From positions 62,001 through 126,000 of the forward strand of contig NZ_CP021251.1 in NCBI RefSeq assembly GCF_002155265.1: a stretch of DNA of 64,000 nt. The letters are read 5' to 3'. The notes beneath the pieces were generated by a model, which made no database searches, was not told where the DNA came from, and saw only the letters and a program-made list of their open reading frames with translations. Positions 42,248-50,785 of this stretch are shown here, in pieces (positions within the stretch are counted from its first letter, which is position 1; each line of letters starts with the position of its first letter). The position numbers were made by a program, and so were the translations under genes. The DNA comes from Corynebacterium pseudotuberculosis. Lineage in GTDB: Bacteria > Actinomycetota > Actinomycetes > Mycobacteriales > Mycobacteriaceae.

Positions 42248-43009
42248 CTAGAACGGTAGCTTTCGGAAGATCGCCTGAGGAATAAACTTGAAAACAAGCG
42301 AGACATATTCGAACAGTGGATGAACGAAGATGGAGCTCTTTCCGGACAAAACCGCTTGGACAGTTGCCTTAGCTACGTCCTCGCGATCCACCGTGAGTGG
42401 AGCCTCTCCCGCATCAGCGGACATCTTGGTACGCACCTGACCTGGGCGTACGACAAGGACGTTGACGCCATAATCGCGAAGGGCCTCGCCTAGGTTGACG
42501 TAGAAGCCGTCCATGCCAGCCTTGGAAGCACCATAAACAAAGTTGGAGCGGCGAACACGCTGACCTGCAACAGAGGACAGGGCAACGATAGTGCCGTGGC
42601 CTTGGGCCTTGAACTTCTCCGCGAGGAGTACACCAACGGATACCGGTGCGGTGTAGTTGGTCTCGGCACTGGCCACAGCCTTGGACTGGTCCTGCCAAAG
42701 TTCTTCTTGGTCCCCAAGAGTGCCAAAGGCCACGATGGCTACGTCGACGTCTCCGAGAAGGAAAGCCTGGTCGATGACATCGGCGTGCGTATCAAAGGCA
42801 GTTGCGTCGAAGTCGATAACCTCAACGGCGGATGCGCCAGCTGATTCGATGTCCTTCACGGCGGCGTCGATACGCGGCGAATCCTTGCGCGCAGCAAGGG
42901 TGACGTGTGCGGGACCGTGAGTCAGGAACTCGTTTACGATAGCTAGGCCGATCTCGGATGTGCCACCGAGGAGGAGGATGTTTTGGGCTTTGCCCACTGC
43001 GTTCAGCAT
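42248..43009 (-). CDS. dprE2: Decaprenylphosphoryl-2-keto-beta-D-erythro-pentose reductase
   Basis: SDR-family partner of DprE1 that reduces the keto intermediate to decaprenyl-phosphoarabinose, the arabinose donor for AftA and Emb. Nucleotide site '[18 protein letters not shown]' (TSEIG type, as in Mycobacterium tuberculosis DprE2), '[18 protein letters not shown]', catalytic Ser/Tyr/Lys in '[30 protein letters not shown]' and '[15 protein letters not shown]'. At 253 aa the length matches. It starts 15 bp after dprE1 on the same strand, so they form an operon ended by the hairpin at 42212. Confidence 0.95.
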   Translation of the reverse strand: MLNAVGKAQNILLLGGTSEIGLAIVNEFLTHGPAHVTLAARKDSPRIDAAVKDIESAGASAVEVIDFDATAFDTHADVIDQAFLLGDVDVAIVAFGTLGDQEELWQDQSKAVASAETNYTAPVSVGVLLAEKFKAQGHGTIVALSSVAGQRVRRSNFVYGASKAGMDGFYVNLGEALRDYGVNVLVVRPGQVRTKMSADAGEAPLTVDREDVAKATVQAVLSGKSSIFVHPLFEYVSLVFKFIPQAIFRKLPF

Positions 43010-43024
43010 AGGAATCTTTCTTGA

Positions 43025-44491
43025 TTAGTGTAGCTCGAGGCGGCGGGACATGTCAGAAGCGAAGACGCCAGTGGGGTCGATCGCATTACGTGTCTTGAGC
43101 CAGCCTTCCATTTCTGGATACATCGAGTGGAAGTTTTCAGCGCTCGTACGAGATTCTTTGGCCAAGTAGAGGCGTCCACCGAACTCCATGACACGGCGGT
43201 CAAGCTCATCGAGGAACTTGCCTAGTCCTGGCTTAATCGGGAAGTCTACGCAGACGTTCCAACCCGGCATCGGATAACTCAACGGCGCACGGTTTCCTTC
43301 TCCGAAGAGCTTAAACACGTTGAGTGCGGAGTAATGTCCGGAACGCTGGATATCGCGGACGATATCTTTGAATGGTTCGACAGCCTCACGTGGAACCACG
43401 AACTGATACTGCAGGAAGCCCTTAGAACCATAACCGCGGTTCCACTCTCCGATGAGGTCGAGCGGTTGATAGAACTGGGTGAGGTTTTGCACCTTGTTCC
43501 TGTACGTGCCTGACTTGAGCCACCAAAGTTCACCGATTGCGATCATAGAAAGCTTGTTCATGGTGAAGGAAGGGAAAATATCCGGAACCGTCACAAGCTG
43601 TGGGGCATTGAACTTCAGGGGATCTTTGGCCAGCTTGGGGGAGAGCTCTTCCAGCTGCGCGAGTGTGGCTAGGGAACCCCGTGAAATGGCGGCGCGACCT
43701 AGCTTGGGCTCCGGGCTGATGGCGTCGAACCAAGCGGAGGAATAGGTGAAGTTGGACTCGGAACCGTCGGAGTGGAATTCCACGGTTTCATCGAGGTTAG
43801 CGGTGAGGTCGCCGTCTGCGATGAAGTAAGCGGTTTCCGTCTTGGTCATACGGATCTTTGCACGGACAATGATGCCGGTGAGGCCCATGCCGCCAACGGT
43901 TGCCCAGAAGAGAGAACCGTCTGGATCATCTGCCGAGCCTTCTGGCTCAAGGTGCAAGATGCGACCGTCGGCCACTAGCAGTTCCATGGAGGTGACGTGA
44001 TCACCGAAAGAACCAGCTGAGTGGTGGTTCTTTCCGTGGATATCTGGGCCGATAGCGCCGCCGATGGTGACCTGACGAGTACCTGGAAGAACAGGAACCC
44101 ACAGCCCGTAGGGGAGAGCCGCCTTCATCAACTGATCAAGGGTCACACCGCCATCAACATCCACAATGGCGGTCTCTGGATCAATAGAGTGGATCTTGTT
44201 CAAAGGCTGCATATCAATGACAAGGCCACCAGCATTTTGTGCAGGATCGCCGTAGGAGCGGCCCATACCGCGAGGGATTACGCCACGACGGAGATAGTCT
44301 GGCTTGGAGTCATTTTGCTCGGCGACCTGGCGTACTGCCTTGACGATGGTCTCCAAATCTGGAGTTGCGAGGACCTCTGCGGTTGTGGGGGCGGTGCGTC
44401 CCCAACCGGTGAGTTTCATGGCTTCTGTGTGTAAGGCTCCGGAGACACCGCTCGAAGCTGCGGTGCTGGACGTGCCCTTGGCGCTCGTCAT
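43025..44491 (-). CDS. dprE1: Decaprenylphosphoryl-beta-D-ribose 2'-oxidase
   Basis: FAD enzyme making the 2-keto intermediate for arabinan synthesis and target of benzothiazinones. FAD domain (VAO type): '[31 protein letters not shown]', '[30 protein letters not shown]' and '[18 protein letters not shown]'. Substrate domain: '[17 protein letters not shown]' and the inhibitor-binding Cys in '[13 protein letters not shown]' (Cys414, equal to Cys387 of M. tuberculosis). The end '[12 protein letters not shown]' is as in mycobacteria. The N-terminus is about 25 residues longer than needed; ATG at 44419 (MKLTGWGRT) is an alternative start. Heads the dprE1-dprE2 operon. Confidence 0.95.
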   Translation of the reverse strand: MTSAKGTSSTAASSGVSGALHTEAMKLTGWGRTAPTTAEVLATPDLETIVKAVRQVAEQNDSKPDYLRRGVIPRGMGRSYGDPAQNAGGLVIDMQPLNKIHSIDPETAIVDVDGGVTLDQLMKAALPYGLWVPVLPGTRQVTIGGAIGPDIHGKNHHSAGSFGDHVTSMELLVADGRILHLEPEGSADDPDGSLFWATVGGMGLTGIIVRAKIRMTKTETAYFIADGDLTANLDETVEFHSDGSESNFTYSSAWFDAISPEPKLGRAAISRGSLATLAQLEELSPKLAKDPLKFNAPQLVTVPDIFPSFTMNKLSMIAIGELWWLKSGTYRNKVQNLTQFYQPLDLIGEWNRGYGSKGFLQYQFVVPREAVEPFKDIVRDIQRSGHYSALNVFKLFGEGNRAPLSYPMPGWNVCVDFPIKPGLGKFLDELDRRVMEFGGRLYLAKESRTSAENFHSMYPEMEGWLKTRNAIDPTGVFASDMSRRLELH

Positions 44492-44574
44492 CGTCTAACT
44501 ACCGTACCCGTTTACTTCCGAATGTGACCACGTCTAAAGGTGCTCTGAGGGGTGGTTTTTCTCACTAAAAAACT

Positions 44575-44808
44575 TTACAGGTCCATCATGTCGCGAATTT
44601 CCTGGGGAAGTTCCTCCTGCGACGTAATTTGCGGACCGTCATATTCCTCGAGGATTTGATAGATACGCACTCGAGAAGCGCTATCTAGCATGGGGATTTC
44701 CTCAGCCATGAGGAGGGTCATGCGGGAATCCATGGGAGTATTTGTGCGTTCTGCCGCGATATGCGTTTCCACGGTCTTCTTTTTGAGGAATCCAAACATA
44801 GAAGTCAC
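44575..44808 (-). CDS. Small conserved-looking protein, unknown function
   Basis: 77 aa, soluble. Starts with a basic patch (FGFLKKK) and continues as two likely helices with 'DSRMTLLMAEEIPMLDSASRVRIYQILEEYDGPQITSQEEL'. GGGAGG precedes the GTG at 44808 by 4-5 nt; ATG 44799 is the alternative. I recognise no domain. It is divergent from the membrane protein gene at 44844 and lies downstream of a short gap before dprE1, on the same strand, so it could be expressed ahead of dprE1. Its position inside the arabinogalactan locus is the only hint of function. Confidence 0.55.
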   Translation of the reverse strand: MTSMFGFLKKKTVETHIAAERTNTPMDSRMTLLMAEEIPMLDSASRVRIYQILEEYDGPQITSQEELPQEIRDMMDL

Positions 44809-44843
44809 TGTACCTCCCAGCGAGTTTGGCTACTCTGGAGTAC

Positions 44844-45305
44844 ATGAAAGACACCACTGTTGAGAGAAACCTGAATCCTTTAGATGACACGATGACGGGG
44901 CGTATCTCCCAGGCTGCAGCCATAGGCCTGATCACCGCGCTGCCGGACTATGTGCACACCAAGGCGCTTCGGTGGGTAATTAATACCGTCATCCTTGGGT
45001 CTCTCCTGGGCGTCGCTTTATACGCTAATACCCATGATGATGATCCAGACAATGATCCTGATGTGATCGCTGCACGTGTGCGTGAGCAACTGGAAAGCAG
45101 CGACGCTAAAGAATTCGGACCTCTTGTCACGTGGGGTGCGTTTGCAGTGCTCCTGCTTATTTTCCTTGGGATCAACAAACTAGACAGAACAATAAGCAAA
45201 AAGGTCGTTGAGTTTTTGCGTCGCCGTGGAGTTTCCAAGCCTCATACTCTGCTTGGGGTTGTCGGCGCGGCGCTGGTTTTTGTTTCTTCCGGAGACCAGC
45301 GGTGA
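44844..45305 (+). CDS. Small membrane protein, unknown function
   Basis: 153 aa. Two or three hydrophobic segments: about 48-66 ('WVINTVILGSLLGVALYA'), 98-115 ('WGAFAVLLLIFLGINKL') and the C-terminal 'LLGVVGAALVFVS'. Between them is an acidic stretch (HDDDPDNDPDV). ATG 44844 has CTGGAG upstream; the frame is open to 44826. Its stop overlaps the next GTG start (GTGA), so the two are translationally coupled. I do not recognise the family. In M. tuberculosis the dprE1-glfT1 interval also carries short uncharacterised genes. Confidence 0.6.
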   Translation: MKDTTVERNLNPLDDTMTGRISQAAAIGLITALPDYVHTKALRWVINTVILGSLLGVALYANTHDDDPDNDPDVIAARVREQLESSDAKEFGPLVTWGAFAVLLLIFLGINKLDRTISKKVVEFLRRRGVSKPHTLLGVVGAALVFVSSGDQR

Positions 45306-45832
45306 TTAGCATTATCGACGTTCGCGGCGCGGCGCCGGACCATACCGTTGTGCTCTGGCACGTACACACGGATCCTTCCTATCCCACCGGCCTCATGTCT
45401 GGGGCATGGGTGCTTGGTCCGGGGGAAGCTACGCCCGTGGATAAGCTCCCGAGCCTGCTTACGGGAACAACAGCTCTTCCCTTGAACGCCGAGGCTCGCG
45501 AGTTAGTGCCAGGCGATATCACATGCGTCAGTCTCCGCGATGTAGCTGATGCAGTGCGGACGGGGCTCGATGAGATTAAAAAGGAAGCCGCGCGGGCAAA
45601 GTCGGAGAATGAAAAACTCGTCGCCCCGCGTTTTGAGGCCCTCACGGATATCTCTCCAGAGGATTTTCTTGATGCATATCGGGGTGAGCCTCAAGCACGA
45701 GATGCATGGATGATGGCCAGCGCAGTAGCCGGATGGATGCAGCAATGGCTCGACATAGAATCCGTGCGCAGGAGCCGCGCCTATCTCAAAGAAGCGTTTG
45801 GCTCAGAGCCGAGGCCGCTACCGATCGGCTAA
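45302..45832 (+). CDS. Cytosolic protein, unknown function
   Basis: 176 aa, no signal or membrane segment. N-terminal beta-rich part ('ISIIDVRGAAPDHTVVLWHVHTDPSYPTGLMSGAWVLGPG') then a coiled-coil-prone helix ('GLDEIKKEAARAKSENEKLVAPRFEALTD') and a C-terminal helical part ('DAWMMASAVAGWMQQWLDIESVRRSRAYLKEAFG'). The GTG start overlaps the membrane protein gene by 4 bp. No family recognised; the pattern suggests a partner of the following pRiA4b-like protein or of the membrane protein. Confidence 0.6.
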   Translation: MISIIDVRGAAPDHTVVLWHVHTDPSYPTGLMSGAWVLGPGEATPVDKLPSLLTGTTALPLNAEARELVPGDITCVSLRDVADAVRTGLDEIKKEAARAKSENEKLVAPRFEALTDISPEDFLDAYRGEPQARDAWMMASAVAGWMQQWLDIESVRRSRAYLKEAFGSEPRPLPIG

Positions 45833-45852
45833 AAATCGCTACGCTGGGCACT

Positions 45853-46740
45853 GTGATACAGCGCAGCGGAGTGATCTGGATAAGCGAGGCCCGCCTGCGT
45901 CGTGGAAAGGCCGTTGCTCGGCGCAGGCGAATCCGAGCAGGAAAAATAATAGTTCTACAGCTTAAAGTCATTGATGCGGCGGGGATTCTGCATCGAGTTC
46001 TCGGAGTGCGAGACACGCTGAAGCTTGCGGGGGTCGCCGAGATTATCAAGACGTGTTTTGGTTTTGATGCGGCTTCGCCGCAGTCTTTTTATCGTTGCGG
46101 CGAGCAAGTGTCGATGAATGATTGTTTACATGCGCATACTGCTGCGATTCGCGCCGGGCAGCTTGAGTACAACTGGGGACTGTGGCGAGTAAGCCTTTCG
46201 ATCCTGGACACGTATTCCCGTGAAGCTTCTGCACCGGAGGCTTTGTGCCTGGGAGGAAGCGGGGATCTTTATGAACCAGATGCGCCAGTGGATACGGCCC
46301 GTATCAATATGGCTATTTCTGGTGGTAAAAGAGCACAAGAAACCCTTGCTCACGTGCATGAGGAGGTTGTTTCAATCATTCAACGTACCCAAGAGACTGG
46401 GTTGATCCCGTTACTCCAGGCACTAGGGCTTGGAGAGGAACCAAATTACGCGGCTTCTGGCCTGCAGGCTCTTCCTGTGGAGCAGTCGCGCCAGGCACGG
46501 GAGGCCTGGTGGTCTTTTGTGATCGGCATGGCGTGCATGGGAGGGAAAGACCTAAGGTCGCGGGTGGCCGGGCGGCTCATGAGGAAGTTGGGCTGGCAAG
46601 AAGACCTGACTGATGAGCGGATTCGTGAGTTATGTGGGGCGTCGATAAGCAAGCTAGAAGAGCTCGGTGGATGTGGTGCCCATGCGTTATCTGCAGTGGA
46701 AAGAATCGATATCTACCGAGAATTACTCCGTAAGAGGTAA
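45853..46740 (+). CDS. pRiA4b ORF3-like protein (start uncertain)
   Basis: The frame is open from 45706, but the first part runs over the previous gene, so the start is probably GTG 45853 or 45871 (about 295 aa). The central part matches the plasmid pRiA4b ORF-3-like fold: 'VLQLKVIDAAGILHRVLGVRDTLKLAGVAEIIKTCFGFD', then 'GQLEYNWGLWRVSLSILDTY' in the place of the family's YDFGDxWxH motif, and 'APEALCLGGSGDLYEPD' for the C-L-D-G-x-x-P/P-E-D end. The rest (about residues 120-290) is helical with no recognised domain. The family occurs on plasmids and IS1096-like elements, so a past mobile origin is possible. Function unknown. Confidence 0.5.
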   Translation: MIQRSGVIWISEARLRRGKAVARRRRIRAGKIIVLQLKVIDAAGILHRVLGVRDTLKLAGVAEIIKTCFGFDAASPQSFYRCGEQVSMNDCLHAHTAAIRAGQLEYNWGLWRVSLSILDTYSREASAPEALCLGGSGDLYEPDAPVDTARINMAISGGKRAQETLAHVHEEVVSIIQRTQETGLIPLLQALGLGEEPNYAASGLQALPVEQSRQAREAWWSFVIGMACMGGKDLRSRVAGRLMRKLGWQEDLTDERIRELCGASISKLEELGGCGAHALSAVERIDIYRELLRKR

Positions 46741-46743
46741 AAT
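46738..46743 (+). promoter_or_regulatory. -10 element of the GtrA gene (leaderless)
   Basis: TAAAAT at 46738-46743 overlaps the stop of the preceding gene and ends 8 bp before the GTG start, so a transcript could begin at the start codon. Confidence 0.35.
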
Positions 46744-46751
46744 CGCGCCCC

Positions 46752-47210
46752 GTGGCTAATTCCAACACCGGCGCGCATGACCAGGCCGCCCCCAATGTGA
46801 CTGTGACTACCTCCTCGGCGAGCGTGGCTTCTCAAGGCATCAAGTTCATCATCTCTGGAGGAATCTCCGCAGTTGTGGACCTTGGTCTGACTTATCTATG
46901 CCAGATCGTTTTTGGGTTCTCTGCTGCGGGAGGACGCACTATTGGGTTTATTTTTGGCACGATTACCGCTTATCTAATCAATCGCCGTTGGACCTTCCAG
47001 GCTGAGGCATCAACCAAGCGATTCTTGCAGGTAGCGGTTCTGTATACGATTACCTACTTTGTTAACGTGGGTGGGCATTCCTTGCTCTTCTCGCTATTAA
47101 CTCATTACGGGGTGAGCGAACAGATTGCCCTAGTTATCGCCTTTGTGATCTCCCAAGGGACTGCCACGGTGATCAATTTCTTTGTTCAGCGCATTTTTAT
47201 TTTTAAGTAG
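46752..47210 (+). CDS. GtrA family membrane protein (Rv3789-like)
   Basis: 152 aa with four helices (about 31-49, 57-75, 88-108, 122-142) and the GtrA motifs 'FIISGGISAVVDLGLTYL', 'GRTIGFIFGTITAYLINRRWTFQ' and the final 'INFFVQRIFIFK'. In mycobacteria the neighbour of dprE1 (Rv3789) is this protein and has been proposed to flip decaprenyl-phosphoarabinose or to recruit the arabinosyltransferase AftA. The GTG start has no clear ribosome site; a -10 element ends 8 bp before it. It converges on glfT1 with 3 bp between stops. Confidence 0.88.
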   Translation: MANSNTGAHDQAAPNVTVTTSSASVASQGIKFIISGGISAVVDLGLTYLCQIVFGFSAAGGRTIGFIFGTITAYLINRRWTFQAEASTKRFLQVAVLYTITYFVNVGGHSLLFSLLTHYGVSEQIALVIAFVISQGTATVINFFVQRIFIFK

Positions 47211-47213
47211 CTA

Positions 47214-48116
47214 TTACGGCCGTTCAAAGCGCTCCGAGCGGCCCATGTGGTGGAGCTTGAGCCACTGTAAAAATCCCTTAGGGTCTTTGCGCTGAATGAG
47301 GAAGAACCAGCCAAATCGCGCATACTCCTGGGGAAGAAGCCGACGCATACCGGGTTGATTCATAAGGTATCCGCGGTTGCGATAAGTGAAGAACCGCTTG
47401 CCCTCGTTATCTGGGTATTGCGTATGCATGCGTCCCCCAAGGATTGGCTTAAACTCATCCGAGCCATCCGGGTGCAGATAAGCAGCGGTGAGACAGGTGC
47501 CAAATTTGAGGCCGGAACGCACTAGTCGGCGATGATACTCAACTTCATCGCCTCGGATAAACAGACGCAAGTCGGGGACGCCGATGCGTTGCATAGCATC
47601 AGCGGAGATAAGAGCGCCGTTAAATAGCGAAGCAATACCTGCTAGGAAATCCTCATTGCCGAGTTCACTGCGGAACCTACGCCACGTGGTGCCACGGCGA
47701 AGCGGGAATGCCAGCTGGTCAGGTTCTTCTGCATTACAAACAACCGGGGAGACCTCATCGAGGTGGTGCTTTTTTGCTACGTGCAAGAGGGTTGCCAGGA
47801 CATTCTCGTCTTCCGGGCGGCCGTCATCATCGGCGCACCAGACAGCGTCGGCTCCCAGCCTCAGCGCGGTGAGAAAACCAAGCGCAAACCCGCCGGCTCC
47901 TCCCAAATTATGTTTGCTTCCGAGGTAGACGGCGCGCTCGCCGGCGATAGCGGTAACTAGGCTCTCGACGGCGGGATCATCACCGTTATCTACAACGATG
48001 ATGTGATCTACGGGATGCGTCTGTTGCGCAACGATCTTCAAAGAATTCTGCAACAGCTCGACGCGGTTGTGAGTGACAATGACAGCCGCGATGCGACCAG
48101 TAGAAGCTATAGGCAT
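47214..48116 (-). CDS. glfT1: Galactofuranosyltransferase GlfT1
   Basis: GT2 enzyme that adds the first two galactofuranose units to the rhamnosyl-GlcNAc-PP-decaprenyl linker, starting galactan. Nucleotide site 'IAAVIVTHNRVELLQNSLKIVAQQT', acidic motif 'AVWCADDDGRPE' (DDD in place of DXD), 'FRSELGNEDFLAGIASLFNGALISADAMQRIG' and 'LFIRGDEVEYHRRLVRSGLKFGT' (catalytic Asp region). ATG 48116 (MPIASTGRIAAVIV) is the most likely start; another 45 codons are open to 48251 but are low complexity and unconserved in type. Its wzt-wzm partners lie on the same strand further right, separated by the iut block. Confidence 0.93.
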   Translation of the reverse strand: MPIASTGRIAAVIVTHNRVELLQNSLKIVAQQTHPVDHIIVVDNGDDPAVESLVTAIAGERAVYLGSKHNLGGAGGFALGFLTALRLGADAVWCADDDGRPEDENVLATLLHVAKKHHLDEVSPVVCNAEEPDQLAFPLRRGTTWRRFRSELGNEDFLAGIASLFNGALISADAMQRIGVPDLRLFIRGDEVEYHRRLVRSGLKFGTCLTAAYLHPDGSDEFKPILGGRMHTQYPDNEGKRFFTYRNRGYLMNQPGMRRLLPQEYARFGWFFLIQRKDPKGFLQWLKLHHMGRSERFERP

Positions 48117-48369
48117 GGGGTTTATTGTGGCATAGTCTGCGTGGGGTGAGGGGGCATCAGTCTCTTGGTCTTGAGAACGCGAGGGAAGATTGCCCAATTT
48201 TGGTTGTGATATGCGCCTCTGAGCTATTGGTGTTGGATTGAAAAACAGCACTGTATCTTGGTTATTTTCATATTGATCCCTTGATTTTTCTAAGGGTTGG
48301 AACAGCTAAATAAGGGTAAGCAAAGAAAACGCTATCTGAACGCGCAGAACGGTAATAGGATCCGTATTC

Positions 48370-49340
48370 ATGACTAAGGAATCATCTCGTATCAATCGCC
48401 ATAGCAGGCGCGGTTTTCTTGCGGTGTCCGCACTCACCGCAGTGGCCTTGCTGGGCGGCCTCAGCGCATGTTCTAGCGAAAAAGCTAGTGAAAAGCCAAG
48501 TACGCTCTCTGTCTTTGCTACCACTGGTTATATCGGCGATGCCGTGAAGAATATGCCCCTGCAGCTGATGTCACTGTGATGGTAGGCCCCGGCGGCGATC
48601 CTCATACTTATCAGCCCACTACACAGGATATTTCCAAGATTAAGACGTCCAATGTTGTCCTGTGGTCGGGCCTGCATATGGAAGCAAAGATGCTGGATGA
48701 GCTGGCAGCGCAGGGAGACCGCCAGGAGGCTGTGGCTGAAGCTATCCCGGAATCTGAGCGGCTTGAATGGCCTGAGCTTGGTGAAAACGGCGAAAAACTT
48801 TGGGATCCACACGTGTGGAACTCCACGGAAAACTGGAAGTACGTTGTTGATGCGATTGCCAAGAAGCTTTCCCAGGTGGATAAAGAAAACGCGGAAACAT
48901 ACAAAAAGAACGCTGAGACTTATAAAAAGCAGATTGATCAGGCCGCTGCCTATGCAAAGGAGCAGATCGACGCTATCCCTGCGGAGAAGCGCATTCTGAT
49001 TACCGGACACGATGCCTTCAATTATTTTGGTAAGCAGTTCGGCCTAGAGATTCACGCCACAGATTTTGTTACCTCGGAGTCTGAAATGTCCCCGACTGAG
49101 CTGGCAGACCTGGGAAAATTCATCGCAGAAAAGAAGATACCCACGATCTTCCAAGATAATTTGGCCAACCCCCAGGCTATTAACTCGCTGAAAGAGACGG
49201 TAAGGGCAAAGGGCTGGAACGTCGAGGTCTCGGATAAAGAGCTTTACGCGGATTCGCTCGGAGAAACAGCTCCTACCGATACTTATATTGGAGTTTTAAA
49301 ATACAACGCTGATGCGATTAAAGCGGCTTTGACCAAGTAA
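48370..49340 (+). pseudogene. iutA: iutA-type Mn/Zn substrate-binding lipoprotein, frameshifted
   Basis: Cluster-9 (ZnuA/MntA-like) solute-binding protein of an ABC importer. A signal with lipobox 'LSAC' (Cys34) is followed by 'SVFATTGYIGDAVKN'. One base is missing at 48553-48554: the expected 'APAADVTVMVGPGGDPHTYQ' is present but in the next frame, and the first frame stops at 48579. The rest (to 49340) is intact, including 'DPHVWNSTENW', 'ITGHDAFNYFGKQFGLE' and 'IFQDNLANPQA', with metal ligands His/Glu/Asp. The paralogue iutE keeps the same segment in frame, confirming the lesion. A 26-bp block (48591-48616) is identical in iutE (51981-52006). As written, no full IutA is made. Confidence 0.85.
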
Positions 49341-49418
49341 TTGGAAGACAAACCGTAAAGTGGCAGTTGGTAGTGATTTTCACTCATATGTTGTGATTAG
49401 CGGAAGTGACGATAGAAA

Positions 49419-50144
49419 GTGGCCAATCTAGTGGGCTCGGCATTGACAATGACGGGCATCAGCGTGAGCTATGGGCCAACGGTGGCCCTGGAAAATGCAA
49501 GTATTGAGGTTCCTGTTGGATCTGTGATGGGTTTTATCGGGCCTAATGGGGCAGGAAAATCTACTCTTATTAAGTCTGCGATCGATCTTGTAGACCACGA
49601 CGGTGAGGTCGCTTTCTTTGGCAAACCGCTCGCTCAAGTACGTGATCGTGTTGCTTACATGCCGCAATCCGCCGCTGTGGACTGGGATTACCCCATCACC
49701 GTGGAACAAGTGGTGGGCATGGGACTATATCCGCGTTTAGGTTGGTTCAAACGTTTCACCGGGGAGCACCGGGAAGAGGTGCGGCACGCTCTTGAGCGGG
49801 TAGGCATCGCTGATTTGGCTAAGCGCCATATTTCCGAGCTCTCCGGTGGGCAACGGCGCCGTGTCTTTGTTGCAAGAATTCTGGTGCAAAATCCCGATAT
49901 CTTTCTGTTGGACGAGCCTTTTGCGGGTGTCGACGCAGCCAGCGAGCGTGTTATCCGTGATGTTTTGCATGGTTTGTGTGAAGACGGAAAATCGGTGGTT
50001 ATTGTTCATCACGACTTGTCTACAGTGACAGAACTTTGCGATCACGTCACCGTAATCAATCGGCAGATCGTAGCAACCGGAACTGTAGAAGAAGCGTTTA
50101 CCCGGGAGACCGTGAATGCTGCTTTTGGCCTGGGGTTGTTATGA
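49419..50144 (+). CDS. iutB: Metal ABC transporter ATPase (iutB-type)
   Basis: ATP-binding subunit of a Mn/Zn-type importer, 241 aa. Walker A 'GFIGPNGAGKSTLIKSAI', Q-loop 'AYMPQSAAVDWDYPI', signature 'ELSGGQRRRVFVARIL', Walker B 'DIFLLDEPFAGVD' and H-loop 'VVIVHHDLSTV'. The 'AVDWDYPITVEQVVGMG' insert is characteristic of MntB/ZnuC-like family members. It begins with a GTG; the gene order after iutA, and overlap with the permease (ATGA), match the iutABCD operon of C. diphtheriae, where the operon is DtxR-repressed by iron. If iutA is broken, IutE may supply this ATPase complex. Confidence 0.92.
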   Translation: MANLVGSALTMTGISVSYGPTVALENASIEVPVGSVMGFIGPNGAGKSTLIKSAIDLVDHDGEVAFFGKPLAQVRDRVAYMPQSAAVDWDYPITVEQVVGMGLYPRLGWFKRFTGEHREEVRHALERVGIADLAKRHISELSGGQRRRVFVARILVQNPDIFLLDEPFAGVDAASERVIRDVLHGLCEDGKSVVIVHHDLSTVTELCDHVTVINRQIVATGTVEEAFTRETVNAAFGLGLL

Positions 50145-50785
50145 GCATCATTGATTTTCTTGCCGAGTTCTCCTATCGGCGGGTGGTGTGGGGAACGCTA
50201 CTCATTGGACTGTGCTCAGGGGCAATGGGAACGTTTTTATACTTGCGCAGGCAGTCCATGATGAGCGACGTGATCGGTCATTCTGCGACTCCTGGTGTGA
50301 TGGGCGCCTTTCTCTTCTTTGCCACCACGCCGTGGTTAAGCGAGTCGCAGTTGCTCGCAGACTGGGGCATCGACGCTCGTTCGATGCCGGTAATCACCAT
50401 CGGGGCTATGGTCACAGGGTTGGCTTCCGCCATCGTGGCCAATGCCGTGGCCGATAGCACCCGCATCGGTATTGATTCAACAATGGCGGTCATGCTCTCC
50501 TTGTTGGTTGTGGTTGCGATTGTGATTGGGGTGAAAGCAGTCGGCCTGATATTAATGATCGCTTTCGCTGTATTTCCTCCGGCAGCTGCCCGCCAGTGGA
50601 CCCGAACGGTAGCGCAGATGGTTGTGGTTTCTGGTCTGATCGGTGCGATCGCCGCGATTGTGGGCTCGTATATTTCTATTTCTGCAGGTAAAGTGCCCAC
50701 TGGTCCCGTGATCGTCTTGGTGCTTGCGGCCTTTGTGATCGTGGCTCTTGTAGCTTCTCCTCGTCGTGCGGCGGTGATTCGATGA
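50141..50785 (+). CDS. iutC: Metal ABC transporter permease (iutC-type)
   Basis: Cluster-9 permease, about 214 aa and 7-8 helices. Opening 'YRRVVWGTLLIGLCSGAMGTFLYLRRQSMMSDVIGHSATPGVMGAF' has the family cytosolic coupling segment, then 'LILMIAFAVFPPAAARQWT' (Pro-rich motif of this family). ATG 50141 overlaps the ATPase stop (ATGA); an open frame extends further upstream to 50036 but lies in the ATPase gene. Its end overlaps the next permease start the same way, so all three transport genes are translationally coupled. Confidence 0.9.
   Translation: MSIIDFLAEFSYRRVVWGTLLIGLCSGAMGTFLYLRRQSMMSDVIGHSATPGVMGAFLFFATTPWLSESQLLADWGIDARSMPVITIGAMVTGLASAIVANAVADSTRIGIDSTMAVMLSLLVVVAIVIGVKAVGLILMIAFAVFPPAAARQWTRTVAQMVVVSGLIGAIAAIVGSYISISAGKVPTGPVIVLVLAAFVIVALVASPRRAAVIR

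Noticed and set aside
48291..48329. DtxR-box-like sequence before iutA (TAAGGGTAAGCAAAGAAAA)
   Set aside because: Only about 11 of 19 positions fit the DtxR consensus, with poor symmetry; the C. diphtheriae operon is DtxR-controlled, so it may still matter, but the sequence alone does not support a call.
50036..50140. Upstream extension of the iutC-type permease
   Set aside because: It lies entirely in the ATPase gene and has no membrane segment; the ATGA overlap at 50141 is the normal coupled start.
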